A model generated the notes under the pieces. The model worked only from the letters and a program-made list of their open reading frames with translations, did not search any database and had not been told where the DNA came from. This document shows positions 1-7,545 of a stretch of 59,556 nt of DNA, one piece after another (the first letter of the stretch is position 1; every line of letters starts with the position of its first letter). The position numbers and the translations under genes are program-made. The stretch covers positions 1 through 59,556 of the forward strand of contig CAKZWV010000042.1 of the NCBI GenBank assembly GCA_937922005.1, given 5' to 3'. This stretch comes from an uncultured Clostridia bacterium (GTDB lineage Bacteria > Bacillota > Clostridia > Saccharofermentanales > DTU023).

Positions 1-103
1 GCTTAAACATCCTAGCAAACCGTCTGGCACTTGGCAAGGATTTCACTAAAATTTTCTTAGTTTCTGGCAACATATTCGGGGGTTTCAAGTCATTAATATA
101 AAA

Positions 104-150
104 TTACCAGCAAAGATCAAGCTTGAAAACAACTGATTTTTGCTGGTTAA
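104..150 (-). terminator. Possible weak terminator after coaW
   Basis: An inverted repeat (ACCAGCAAA at 106-114 and TTTGCTGGT at 139-147) lies about 90 bases beyond the coaW stop, and on the minus strand it is followed by an AT-rich stretch (AATTTTATA). The loop is long (24 nt) and the T run is broken, so it is only a candidate. Apart from this I see nothing in bases 1-236. Confidence 0.3.
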
Positions 151-236
151 TGGCATTTTTATCAAAGTGTCAATCTTGACGACTCGTAAGGAATTTATTT
201 TCTTTATAGATTATTTTTTAAAAAAAGATGGTCAGT

Positions 237-1106
237 CTAGGCCAAACAGACAAAGTCCTTATTCTGAAAAAGAGCTGCCCCCATTGCAGTGGAGTATTTG
301 GGCTCGGGCGGTACATGGATCCGTAGCTTATATAGAGAGGCAAATTCCTGGAGAATCTTCCGACCAGCTTCCATCTCAAGGACGGAGCCAACGAAGACAA
401 TGTCCTCTAGTCCTTGACTCCGGGCGGCTAGTACTGCTGCGGTACCTACAGACTGAAAGCAGAGATTGACAATCCCTGAGGCAAGGTCCGCCTCAGAACA
501 AGTATCATCGATCTTGGCAAAGTTGGCAGCGGTAGTTTCTGGCTTAAGGCCAGGAATGTCATCTACAGTGATGTCCCCAACGCTAAGGTCTACCTTGGTA
601 ACATTGCCTTGCTCCGCCATGGAAGAAATGAGGGCTGGGTTGTCAATATCTAGAATCTCTTTTGCAAGGCCTAGGATAGTCCCCCCTCCAATCCCAGAAC
701 CAATGAGGTGGGTAACCCCCTGGGCGTTGGCACGGACAATTGAAGTACCTGTCCCCATGCTGACTACGACGGCTTCAGTAAGGTGGGCACTATAGAGGCC
801 TCCTATCCCTACTGCCTCAAACTCTGGAACACAGATGGTCTCCTTGTCAAAAATGTGGGCTTTCAAATAAGAAACCCCGACCCCGGTAATCTTGAGGCAT
901 GAAACCTGGGATAATTTGAGGTCGTTGACATTTAGGAATTTGCCAATTCCTCCGTAGGCAGCAGAAACGGGATCCGAGCCAGTTACCCGGCAGGGCTCAA
1001 GGAATTTTGTCCCCTGAATCCCGATCACCTTGGTAGTGCTACCGCCCACATCAAGGCCGATGGTAATACTTTTTGATTCAGTCATGCTTTCTTTCGCTCC
1101 TGCCAT
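237..1106 (-). CDS. coaW: Type II pantothenate kinase
   Basis: Predicted to phosphorylate pantothenate with ATP, the first step of coenzyme A synthesis, in the cytoplasm. The 289-residue protein shows the ASKHA-fold signature of the Staphylococcus-type enzyme: an N-terminal phosphate-binding loop GLDVGGSTTKV, a central VSMGTGTSIV, a glycine-rich GSGIGGGTILGL, and a C-terminal FVGSVLEMEAGRKIL segment. Length fits the family. I chose the ATG at 1106 because AAGGAG lies 8 nt before it; an in-frame upstream start would place that site inside the gene. A supply of CoA suits a butyrate-forming cell. Family assignment is secure from motifs; type II kinases usually escape feedback inhibition by CoA, which is family knowledge and not visible here. 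A copy of the GGANTATTTG motif lies inside the 3' end (291-300). Confidence 0.9.
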   Translation of the reverse strand: MAGAKESMTESKSITIGLDVGGSTTKVIGIQGTKFLEPCRVTGSDPVSAAYGGIGKFLNVNDLKLSQVSCLKITGVGVSYLKAHIFDKETICVPEFEAVGIGGLYSAHLTEAVVVSMGTGTSIVRANAQGVTHLIGSGIGGGTILGLAKEILDIDNPALISSMAEQGNVTKVDLSVGDITVDDIPGLKPETTAANFAKIDDTCSEADLASGIVNLCFQSVGTAAVLAARSQGLEDIVFVGSVLEMEAGRKILQEFASLYKLRIHVPPEPKYSTAMGAALFQNKDFVCLA

Positions 1107-1130
1107 CTTGGCAGCTCCTTGATCCAATCA

Positions 1131-1160
1131 ATGGATATGCTAATAATGGATATGCTAATA
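1131..1160. repeat. 15-bp perfect tandem duplication
   Basis: Two exact adjacent copies of ATGGATATGCTAATA, 25 bases upstream of the coaW start, between coaW and sepF. No function is evident; slippage is the likely origin. Confidence 0.8.
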
Positions 1161-1162
1161 AA

Positions 1163-1211
1163 GTTTCTGCCCTTTCCCACGCAAGTGCGCAGGAAAGAGG
1201 AAACCAGAAAC
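1163..1211 (-). terminator. Hairpin after sepF
   Basis: Nested inverted repeats: GTTTCTG (1163-1169) pairs with CAGAAAC (1205-1211) and CTTTCC pairs with GGAAAG inside. On the minus strand the hairpin is followed by TTTATT, on the plus strand by CTTTTTG. It lies about 100 bases past the sepF stop and probably ends that transcript. Confidence 0.45.
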
Positions 1212-1307
1212 CTTTTTGAAAAACTATCTTATTCAACCGTGTTTCGGAAAAAACTATGGGTGAACTATTTTCTTGGTATAATATTCAATCAGTAGGCAGG
1301 GATAGCC

Positions 1308-2105
1308 TTACATGGCAGAGCGGTGGAAAATATTCCCTTTCACCACGTTATCCTTGCCTTGCTCAGCCTCTTCTTGTTCGGCGACGACTCTAGCGTCTCC
1401 AGCATCCATCTGACTGTGAATCTGGTCTGCGCTATAACTCTCGTTATACTTAGGCATATAATAGTGCAGGTCCATGTTCTCATCGCAGTAAATATTCGAG
1501 ACCACAGTTTCGGGATTGTGAAGGAAGATCAGTCCATCGTTGAGGTTGTCTACTTCAGTATCAAGGGCATATTTCATGTAGGAGATGAAATCGGTCCACT
1601 CGGCAAAATCAAGGTCAGAAGCTTCTGTAAGGTCGATCATGACTTCAGAGTTCCTACGAAGAAGCTCAATGATATCCCGGCGGACGGCCATTTTGATCTC
1701 ACGGACATCAGGGATGTCAGAAGCCATAATATAGGTGGTCCAATCCCGAGAAGGATAAGCCTGGAAGGGTTCCACGTTGTTGTAAAGAGGCAGGGATCCA
1801 GAAGGATCTCCATAGTCTAGGCTGCTAGGTTCTTGGTAAACCTCTGTCTGCTGATAGAAGGAAGACATGGGATCTTGATCTTGGGTCAGATCTGGGGCTT
1901 CCTCCACCTCGGTTTGAGCTACAGGTTCGGCGTAGTTTGAAGTAGTTGTTTCAAAGTTGCTAACCCCTGCGTACATGTCGTTGTACTCGCCTAAGTTGTC
2001 CTCTTGGTAATCAGTGTAGCCATCCACACTCGGATTCACGAGCTCAGCAAAACCCGAACTCAATGAAGCTTTTGCCTTATTTACGAAATCATCAAAAAAT
2101 GCCAT
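1308..2105 (-). CDS. sepF: SepF-like cell division protein
   Basis: Likely a membrane-tethered partner of FtsZ that helps form the division septum. At 265 residues it is much longer than typical SepF (about 150). The N-terminal MAFFDDFVNKAKASL could form the amphipathic membrane helix; residues about 20-120 are acidic and Tyr/Ser/Gln-rich and look disordered; residues about 130-205 (SDIPDVREIKMAVRRDIIEL through FISYMKYALDT and GLIFLHNPETV) match the pattern of the SepF core domain. The C-terminal 60 residues are polar. The start has a strong AAGGAGG site. Context supports the call: yggS lies just upstream, as ylmE precedes sepF in Bacillus. It has its own promoter (2238-2266) and is separated from yggS by a terminator. 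Sequence similarity by eye is moderate, so the call rests on both pattern and neighbourhood. Confidence 0.7.
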   Translation of the reverse strand: MAFFDDFVNKAKASLSSGFAELVNPSVDGYTDYQEDNLGEYNDMYAGVSNFETTTSNYAEPVAQTEVEEAPDLTQDQDPMSSFYQQTEVYQEPSSLDYGDPSGSLPLYNNVEPFQAYPSRDWTTYIMASDIPDVREIKMAVRRDIIELLRRNSEVMIDLTEASDLDFAEWTDFISYMKYALDTEVDNLNDGLIFLHNPETVVSNIYCDENMDLHYYMPKYNESYSADQIHSQMDAGDARVVAEQEEAEQGKDNVVKGNIFHRSAM

Positions 2106-2237
2106 TGTCTTATCCTCCTTGGATCGAATCTGCTTGCTCTAGGGTCTAAGTGGGCGGGATGATTTGTTACCTTGTCACCCCTGCCTGCTTGCCTAACTTT
2201 TGGCCGCTCGTTTAGGTTTTCTCAACCTTGTGAAACT

Positions 2238-2266
2238 AGTATAGGCGCCGGTGGTAAGGATGTCAT
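2238..2266 (-). promoter_or_regulatory. Sigma-A-type promoter for sepF
   Basis: On the minus strand ATGACA (2261-2266) and TATACT (2238-2243) are separated by exactly 17 bp. This predicts a 5' leader of about 125 nt before the sepF start at 2105. Inference from consensus only. Confidence 0.6.
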
Positions 2267-2422
2267 GGGTAAGCCTGCAAAATGTCCAAAGCTTAAGCTT
2301 TTCGTTGTCTTTTAGAAACCTTGCTACCCCAACGCAAATAATTCTTTACTCCTTTGTAATATTGTGGGTCTGCTGTAACGGTCTCGTGGTACGGGATAGC
2401 ACGTAGAACCTCGCAAGGCAGC

Positions 2423-2460
2423 AAAAAACCTGCCCCCCTCCTTGTGGAAAGAGACAGGTT
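2423..2460 (-). terminator. Intrinsic terminator after yggS
   Basis: On the minus strand AACCTG (2455-2460) pairs with CAGGTT (2427-2432), and the stem runs straight into a run of T residues. The loop is about 22 nt. A short ORF that overlaps this site (2293-2478) is therefore unlikely to be a gene. Confidence 0.65.
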
Positions 2461-2466
2461 CTGAAA

Positions 2467-2534
2467 ATTGTTACACAATAGCTATTGTTACACTGCAGTT
2501 ATTGTGACACTGCAGTTCATGTTACAAATAATCC
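2467..2534. repeat. Four degenerate 17-bp tandem units
   Basis: Units start at 2467, 2484, 2501 and 2518. The second and third differ at one base (ATTGTTACACTGCAGTT and ATTGTGACACTGCAGTT); the first and fourth share the TTGTTACA or TGTTACA core. The fourth unit ends in CAAATAATCC, a copy of the dispersed GGANTATTTG motif. The array fills the gap between the yggS stop and its terminator, so it would be transcribed as the 3' untranslated region. Confidence 0.7.
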
Positions 2535-2546
2535 AAGTGCCGAAAC

Positions 2547-3350
2547 CTAGCAGTCTTCTTGACTGGCTTCTTGACTGGCTTCTTGGGCGGCTTCTTCCTC
2601 GGCTTCCTGGGTAGAGGGACGCCCGCCAAAGATCTGGGTGCCGATCCGGAGGATAGTTGCCCCCTCCTGGATGGCAATCTTGTAATCATGGCTCATACCC
2701 ATGGAAAGCTCGGTAAACTTCTCAGGCTCTCTAAGAACATTGGCCTCAAGGATCTTATCCTTGAGCTCTCGCAGGTCCCGGAAGGACTTGCGGATAACTT
2801 CCTCATCCTCTGTCAGAGGGGCCATGGTCATGAGGCCATGGAAGCTAATGCCGGGGAATTTGGCCAAATCCCCTAGGTCACGGAGGAGGTCACGGGGATC
2901 AAAGCCATATTTCGAAGGCTCCTGGGAGGTGTTCACTTCGATCAGCACGGGTTGGACGACGGCATTTTCCAAGGCCAATTCGTTGACAGTCCGTAAGAGG
3001 CGCCAAGAATTGATTGAATGGATCAAGGAAACATTTCGAAGTAACATTTTCACTTTGTTTCTCTGGAGGTTGCCGACCATCTGCCAATCAACGCTGGGGA
3101 AGACTTTCAAGCGCTTTGTTAATTCTTGGACCCGATTTTCCCCAAAGTGTTGGACTCCCAAATCAATTAAGGCTTGAACCTCAGAATCTGGCCAGGTTTT
3201 GCTGATCACTAAGAGTTTAGGTCTCTTATCGGCCGGTATGCCAGCTTCATCACAGGTCACTTCGATTTCATGGAGTAAATTTTCATAATTCGCTTTAATA
3301 ACTTCTTTTCTCTCTTCTGAACACGGTTGTACTTTTCTCACGAATGTCAC
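2547..3350 (-). CDS. yggS: YggS/PLPBP-family PLP-binding protein
   Basis: A single-domain, fold-type III pyridoxal phosphate carrier involved in PLP homeostasis; members have no established catalytic activity. PLP lysine lies in LLVISKTWP, followed by HFGENRVQEL, WQMVGNLQRNK, VLIEVNTSQEPSK, GLMTMAP and the phosphate-binding end SMGMSHDYKIAIQEGATILR with IGTQIFG. Start is GTG at 3350. After the conserved domain there is an unusual Glu/Ala/Gln/Ser tail with a repeated QEAS unit, which gives 267 residues where about 230 is normal. The gene lies between a HlyD-like gene and sepF, an arrangement reminiscent of the ylmE-sepF division cluster. It has its own predicted promoter at 3455-3483. Confidence 0.92.
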   Translation of the reverse strand: MTFVRKVQPCSEERKEVIKANYENLLHEIEVTCDEAGIPADKRPKLLVISKTWPDSEVQALIDLGVQHFGENRVQELTKRLKVFPSVDWQMVGNLQRNKVKMLLRNVSLIHSINSWRLLRTVNELALENAVVQPVLIEVNTSQEPSKYGFDPRDLLRDLGDLAKFPGISFHGLMTMAPLTEDEEVIRKSFRDLRELKDKILEANVLREPEKFTELSMGMSHDYKIAIQEGATILRIGTQIFGGRPSTQEAEEEAAQEASQEASQEDC

Positions 3351-3454
3351 CTTTTTAACCTTCCTATTTGGTCCACTTTACGGGATAAGGGAAATAACTA
3401 CTATTACATACAACAGGGTATCCAAGATAAAAAATCCAGGTCCCATTCCCTTAT

Positions 3455-3483
3455 ATCATAGACTTTCTAGGCTGATTCTTCAA
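3455..3483 (-). promoter_or_regulatory. Sigma-A-type promoter for yggS
   Basis: Minus strand TTGAAG (3478-3483), 17 bp, TATGAT (3455-3460), about 105 bases upstream of the yggS start. The 234-bp gap between the HlyD-like gene and yggS otherwise holds nothing I recognise. Confidence 0.55.
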
Positions 3484-3584
3484 TGGAAAAGGCCTGCCTC
3501 CCCTATGCTTCGATTTTGTCTCGGACACAAACATTCATGGAAATTCTTTAGTAGCCAGGTGCAGCATTGACGCCTTACAGGCCC

Positions 3585-5537
3585 CTATTCTTCGATCTGG
3601 TCTCCTTCATGGACATCCCCCGGATTCACGATGATGATGCTGGATTCGCCCAGGTAGAGTTTTTCAGCTAAAGCCCGCTCGGACTCTTTGGCCCGTTTTT
3701 CGGCTGGGCTTAAGGTCGTAGTGGCCTCGGTCGCCTTGCTCTTTGTAGGAGCAGCTGAACTAGGCTCCCCAGACTCCTCAGAATCAGGATCCTGAACATC
3801 CAGTCCAGCTGATTGCGTCTCGTCGTCGCCGGTTCCGATCGGGGTCTTGCCATCGGGGGCAGACCCTGAAGGGAAGGACTGGGTTTCTTCAATCCGCCGG
3901 GAAGTCGTCACCAGAGCTACGGTCTCATCCGGGGAGTAGGGTCCCTGGGAAGGAGTCGTCTTCCCCAGCCGCTCGTTTAGCTTGCGAATATTATCCTCCT
4001 GACCCTTGATGACCTTGGCCAAACGCTCCTTATCCAGGACCTGTTGGGCCTTGGCCTCAGAAACTTCAGCCTTAGCTTCCGGAGTCCGTCCCCACTTGTC
4101 GACCTCCGACTGGACCGAGGCAATGATCGCATAAGAGCCATTTTCCGCCAAAACACGAACGGGAATCTTATGGACAAAGCCATTCACGACCTTCATCACC
4201 TGGGCCTCCTCCGCCCCTGGCTGATAATCAATCAAGGCGCTGAGGGGAACCTTAAGGCCAAAAGAGCGGTCAAGGAATATTTGTAGACTGAGCATACGAA
4301 GGTCCGCCAAATCCCCCAGGGCTTCACTTGTCTTGAAGATCATGAGGGCACCCTGGGCTGTCTCCTCGCTCCGCAGGCAGAGCAGCTGTTCCATGGCAAT
4401 ATTGTAATCAGCGACCTCCGCCCGGATGGTATCGCCTGCCTCACAGTATTTGGTCGCACCCGGGGGCAAATAGCAAACAAAATACTGGTACATTCCCCGG
4501 GAAATCTTATAAAGGGGCTTGCCTTGCTCGGCTCGTTCGATTACCTTACTCTGGGTCTTCGGGGCTTCCTGAAAAAATGTAAAGAGTTGGTCGGGCGTGT
4601 AGGTGGTCAGTTTGTCGACGTCGACCATGGTCTCAAAGCCATCGATCGTCCGGATAAAATTCCCGCTTGCTTTACTAAAAATAGGCAAGGAATGGCGCTG
4701 TAGTTGTTTTTTCTGCCGCAAATAATCCTGCAAATCGTCGTTCCCTACGGTAGTGCTTCCCTGATCGTCTAAGGTCAGGTTGATCAGCTGTTGGTTGCGT
4801 TCGTGGAGGAGCATCCGCAAATTATCTTGGCGGTCTTGGCTCACTTGTAGATTTTTGGGGTTATAGGAATCAAAGATGTCGGACCATAATTTGCCAATCT
4901 GGCCTTCGGTCTCGTTGACAATTTTCTGATATTCCCGGTTATCTTGGTTTTGCAGGAAAATTAGCTGATTTTTGATAATTTTATGTTCTAGCTCCAGTAA
5001 TGAACTGTAGGTGTTTTGGATGGGATCGGGGACAATGAAGCCAATGTTTTCTTGACCGTTTACCCGGGCCCCCTGGGGCAAAAAGGTGGTAAAGGTTCCG
5101 TATTGCTCAGCGGGGTAGGGCTGTTCATCACGGATAATCATGGCTTCACAATGGTATTCCCGGTAGAGGGCTTCGTTTTGCAGGAAACGATACTCTATCT
5201 TGTTGGGCTGGTTTTTATCCATCCGCACCAAGATCAAGACCGTCACAAAAAGGATGATCATGATCAGGAGGACAGCCAAAAAGCCTCTCGCCAGGCCCTG
5301 AAGGAAACGCCGCCGATCATCTGCTCCGCTCAGCCTGACCTTGTCCTGGTCGGCCTGGATCTTGCCAGCCTGGGCCTTGCCAGCCTGGACCTTGCCAGCC
5401 TGGACCTTGCCAGCCTTGGCCTTATCGGTCTGGGCCTGCTCAGAAGGCTTCGCTTGAGGCCAAGAGCCTGGCCCGGCTGGGGGAGGCGGAGACATAGTAG
5501 GTCTAGGAGTATGGGGCTTGTTGTCTTTTCTTTCCAA
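3585..5537 (-). CDS. HlyD-like membrane protein with disordered tails
   Basis: A 650-residue single-pass membrane protein. Residues about 1-75 are Pro/Lys/Ala/Gln-rich and contain a five-residue repeat (KVQAG, KVQAG, KAQAG, KIQA). Residues about 85-105 (FLAVLLIMIILFVTVLILV) are a clear membrane anchor. The extracellular part has a coiled-coil-like stretch (about 190-300), then beta-rich segments (KVPLSALIDY, GFVHKIPVRVLAENGSYAII) like the adaptor domain of HlyD-type proteins. Residues about 480-630 are charged, Ser/Thr/Glu-rich and probably disordered. Start is TTG at 5537, chosen for AAGGTGA six bases before it. In clostridia, proteins of this general design are often found next to yggS and sepF, so a role at the septum or envelope is more likely than drug efflux; no transporter partner is encoded nearby. 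Function is not established. Confidence 0.65.
   Translation of the reverse strand: MERKDNKPHTPRPTMSPPPPAGPGSWPQAKPSEQAQTDKAKAGKVQAGKVQAGKAQAGKIQADQDKVRLSGADDRRRFLQGLARGFLAVLLIMIILFVTVLILVRMDKNQPNKIEYRFLQNEALYREYHCEAMIIRDEQPYPAEQYGTFTTFLPQGARVNGQENIGFIVPDPIQNTYSSLLELEHKIIKNQLIFLQNQDNREYQKIVNETEGQIGKLWSDIFDSYNPKNLQVSQDRQDNLRMLLHERNQQLINLTLDDQGSTTVGNDDLQDYLRQKKQLQRHSLPIFSKASGNFIRTIDGFETMVDVDKLTTYTPDQLFTFFQEAPKTQSKVIERAEQGKPLYKISRGMYQYFVCYLPPGATKYCEAGDTIRAEVADYNIAMEQLLCLRSEETAQGALMIFKTSEALGDLADLRMLSLQIFLDRSFGLKVPLSALIDYQPGAEEAQVMKVVNGFVHKIPVRVLAENGSYAIIASVQSEVDKWGRTPEAKAEVSEAKAQQVLDKERLAKVIKGQEDNIRKLNERLGKTTPSQGPYSPDETVALVTTSRRIEETQSFPSGSAPDGKTPIGTGDDETQSAGLDVQDPDSEESGEPSSAAPTKSKATEATTTLSPAEKRAKESERALAEKLYLGESSIIIVNPGDVHEGDQIEE
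5358..5432. repeat. 15-bp tandem repeats inside the HlyD-like gene
   Basis: Five head-to-tail 15-bp units start at 5358, 5373, 5388, 5403 and 5418; the first four are nearly identical (core CTTGCCAGCCT) and the last is diverged. They encode the N-terminal KVQAG-type repeats, so the disordered tail has grown by unit duplication. Confidence 0.85.
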
Positions 5538-5667
5538 CGTCGGTCACCTTATACTAAAATCTGGATGAGGAATTGCGAATATTTGCTTCTGGGTCCTGCT
5601 TTCTTAGGCGTCATTTTGAGATTGGGAGTGGGTAGAGGCCCTCCTTGACCCATCTTGGCCAAAGGTC

Positions 5668-7110
5668 TTATAGGGCTTGAACAGCGTCTAAGGCCAGCAA
5701 GGCTCCAAGTTTCCCACAGGTATAGGTTAAAGCACCTTGCATGAAGACCTGGTAAGGCTCACGCATGGGTCCATCGGCAGAAAGCTCTATGGAAGACCCA
5801 CTGGTAAAGCTCCCCGAGGCCATAATGATCTGGCAATCATAGCCCGCTTGGGGGGCCGGAATGGGGGCGTACATGCTATCCACGGGAGCTGCCTTTTGAA
5901 TGGCTTGAACGAAGGCAATGAGCTTTTCCTCCGTACCAAGCTGGACGGCTTCAACAATATCGTTGCGAGGATCGTTAAAGGCTGGGGAGGTTCCATAGCC
6001 GGCCAAGTCAAAGAGGGAGGCCGTAAAAACAGCAGTCTTCACTGCTTGCAGGACTGTACGGGGGGCTAAAAAGAGGCCTAGGCCTATTTCTCGATTGCAG
6101 CCCAGGGAGGGACCAATTTCTCCGCCTACGTTAGAGGCCGTAAAGGCCATGCTCACCAGGTCCACGAGGGTTGCTTTGCCTGCCACATAGGCACCGGTCC
6201 GGGCAATCCCCCCCCCAGCATTCTTAATGAGGGATCCTGCGATAATGTCTGCCCCCATCATGGGATAATGGGGATTGATCAATTCTCCATAGCAGTTATC
6301 CACCATAATCGGGATATCAGGATGGGACTTCCTGAGAGCCTCACAGAAGTCATGAATTTCCTCATTGGTTAAGGTTGGCCTTGTACTATAGCCTCTGGAT
6401 TTTTGGATATAAAATAATCCTGTGTGCTCATTGACTGCCGCAAGAGTTGCCTCTAAGTCAAGGTGGCGGTTGTCTTTCAAAGGAATCAGCCTGCAGGAAA
6501 CACCTTGATCTTCCAGGGAACAAACATCCCCCGACCGGGTAAAGGCCGTACGGTGAGACGACTGGGAGGGGGAAACGCTGGCCGAAAGAGAGACTGAATC
6601 GGTGGCTGAACTGCCGGTTAAAGCAGGGTCAGCGCTAGGAGCTGGAACGGCCATTCCAGCAGCGGCAGTCTCCATGGCAGCCACAGCCTTGGCGTAAGAA
6701 TTTTCACCAATGGTGGCATGCAAGGTGTCGTAAACTTCCCCTGAGGCAACAAGAAGTTCGTTACCAGGACGGAGAAGGCCACGGAGACAAGTGGCCAAGA
6801 CATGGGTTCCGGAGGAAAATTGCATCCTTAAGAGGGTCTTTTCTGCCCCCAAGGCCCGAGCTAAAATTCGCTCCAGGGCCTCTCTTCCTAGGTCATCAGT
6901 CCCATAGCCCGTTGTCGGCCCTAAACAGGGGGTCGAAAATTTTTCCTCTTGGAAAGCTTGTAAGAGGCGGAGCTCCCAATAGGAGCTCTGATCTTCTAGG
7001 GTCTGAAAAACCTCTTGGCACCGAGCTTCCGCCTGGTCCCCTAGGTCTAAGACGGCCTTGGATACCCCGTAATGTTCTTCTAGGGTCTTTCTCATGATCT
7101 CTCTTGCCAC
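5668..7110 (-). CDS. YnbB-family (aluminium resistance/methionine gamma-lyase-like) PLP enzyme
   Basis: A fold-type I PLP enzyme of the family annotated as aluminium resistance protein or methionine gamma-lyase family; the true substrate is unknown. Recognisable parts are GPTTGYGTDDLGREALE, FSSGTHVLATCLRGLLRPG, GEVYDTLHATIGE, VDNCYGELINP and the PLP-lysine region ADIIAGSLIKNAGGGIA. Residues about 155-215 form a Ser/Ala/Thr-rich insertion after GENSYAKAV that the family normally lacks. The start is uncertain: GTG at 7110 has AAGG seven bases upstream; ATG at 7095 or GTG at 7146 are also possible. It ends 130 bases before the HlyD-like gene. A predicted extended -10 promoter lies at about 7232. 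Confidence 0.85.
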   Translation of the reverse strand: MAREIMRKTLEEHYGVSKAVLDLGDQAEARCQEVFQTLEDQSSYWELRLLQAFQEEKFSTPCLGPTTGYGTDDLGREALERILARALGAEKTLLRMQFSSGTHVLATCLRGLLRPGNELLVASGEVYDTLHATIGENSYAKAVAAMETAAAGMAVPAPSADPALTGSSATDSVSLSASVSPSQSSHRTAFTRSGDVCSLEDQGVSCRLIPLKDNRHLDLEATLAAVNEHTGLFYIQKSRGYSTRPTLTNEEIHDFCEALRKSHPDIPIMVDNCYGELINPHYPMMGADIIAGSLIKNAGGGIARTGAYVAGKATLVDLVSMAFTASNVGGEIGPSLGCNREIGLGLFLAPRTVLQAVKTAVFTASLFDLAGYGTSPAFNDPRNDIVEAVQLGTEEKLIAFVQAIQKAAPVDSMYAPIPAPQAGYDCQIIMASGSFTSGSSIELSADGPMREPYQVFMQGALTYTCGKLGALLALDAVQAL

Positions 7111-7140
7111 ATTTCTACCTTGCCTTTCTTGAATGCGCTT

Positions 7141-7204
7141 GGGCACTGTGTGCTTAGGGCGCTGTGCGCTTTGGGCAGCGTGTGCTTAGGGCGCTGTGCG
7201 CTTT
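7141..7204. repeat. 32-bp tandem duplication
   Basis: Two adjacent 32-bp copies (7141-7172 and 7173-7204) differ at two bases and both contain GTGCTTAGGGCGCTGTGCGC. They lie immediately upstream of the YnbB-family gene, in its leader. Confidence 0.85.
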
Positions 7205-7231
7205 GGGCACTAGTGCCTTTACTAGCCTTTT

Positions 7232-7240
7232 ATTTTACCA
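7232..7240 (-). promoter_or_regulatory. Candidate extended -10 promoter upstream of the YnbB-family gene
   Basis: Minus strand TGGTAAAAT in the context TTTCTGGTAAAATAAAAG. Very similar strings precede glgB (15948) and phosphoglucomutase (59153). No convincing -35 is seen. Confidence 0.4.
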
Positions 7241-7276
7241 GAAAGGAGAAAAAAAGCCGATCATATTTTTAAGGAT

Positions 7277-7303
7277 GGGCTAGGTGGGCTAGGTCGGCTA
7301 GGT
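7277..7303. repeat. Three 9-bp tandem units
   Basis: GGGCTAGGT, GGGCTAGGT and CGGCTAGGT lie head to tail between the tRNA terminator and the YnbB-family promoter. No function is apparent. Confidence 0.8.
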
Positions 7304-7323
7304 GGAAAAGCGCTGCGAAATAG

Positions 7324-7358
7324 AAAAAGCCCCTACAAGGATTCTTCCTCGTAGGGGC
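7324..7358 (-). terminator. Terminator of tRNA-Leu
   Basis: A perfect 8-bp stem (GCCCCTAC at 7351-7358 read on the minus strand, GTAGGGGC at 7329-7336) followed by TTTTT, starting seven bases beyond the tRNA CCA end. Confidence 0.85.
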
Positions 7359-7364
7359 AACATT

Positions 7365-7448
7365 TGGTGCGACCAGCGGGACTTGAACCCGCATGGATTA
7401 ACCACACGCACCTCAAGCGTGCACGTCTGCCAATTCCGTCATGGTCGC
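7365..7448 (-). tRNA. tRNA-Leu (GAG)
   Basis: An 84-nt cloverleaf with a seven-base acceptor stem (GCGACCA with TGGTCGC), anticodon stem CACGC/GCGTG and loop TTGAGGT giving anticodon GAG, a long variable arm as in class II tRNAs, T arm GCGGGTTCAAGTCCCGC, and an encoded CCA end. It has its own promoter and terminator and lies just after the glycogen operon. Confidence 0.95.
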
Positions 7449-7501
7449 ATCGCAAGTCTAACCACCGACAGGCGGTACAGACTCTTGTCAACGACTTCAA
7501 G

Positions 7502-7530
7502 AGTATAGCCTATTCATTTTATCTTGTCAA
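7502..7530 (-). promoter_or_regulatory. Promoter of tRNA-Leu
   Basis: Minus strand perfect TTGACA (7525-7530), 17 bp, TATACT (7502-7507), about 50 bases before the tRNA 5' end and directly after the stop of the GH13 gene. One of the best promoters in the window, as expected for a stable RNA gene. Confidence 0.85.
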
Positions 7531-7545
7531 GGGATTGTTGGAAAA

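Noticed and set aside
140..469. Plus-strand ORF of 109 residues at the left end
   Set aside because: It runs antisense through coaW, has no good ribosome site and no recognisable sequence.
2293..2478. Minus-strand ORF of 61 residues between sepF and yggS
   Set aside because: It overlaps the yggS terminator hairpin and has no ribosome site or family resemblance.
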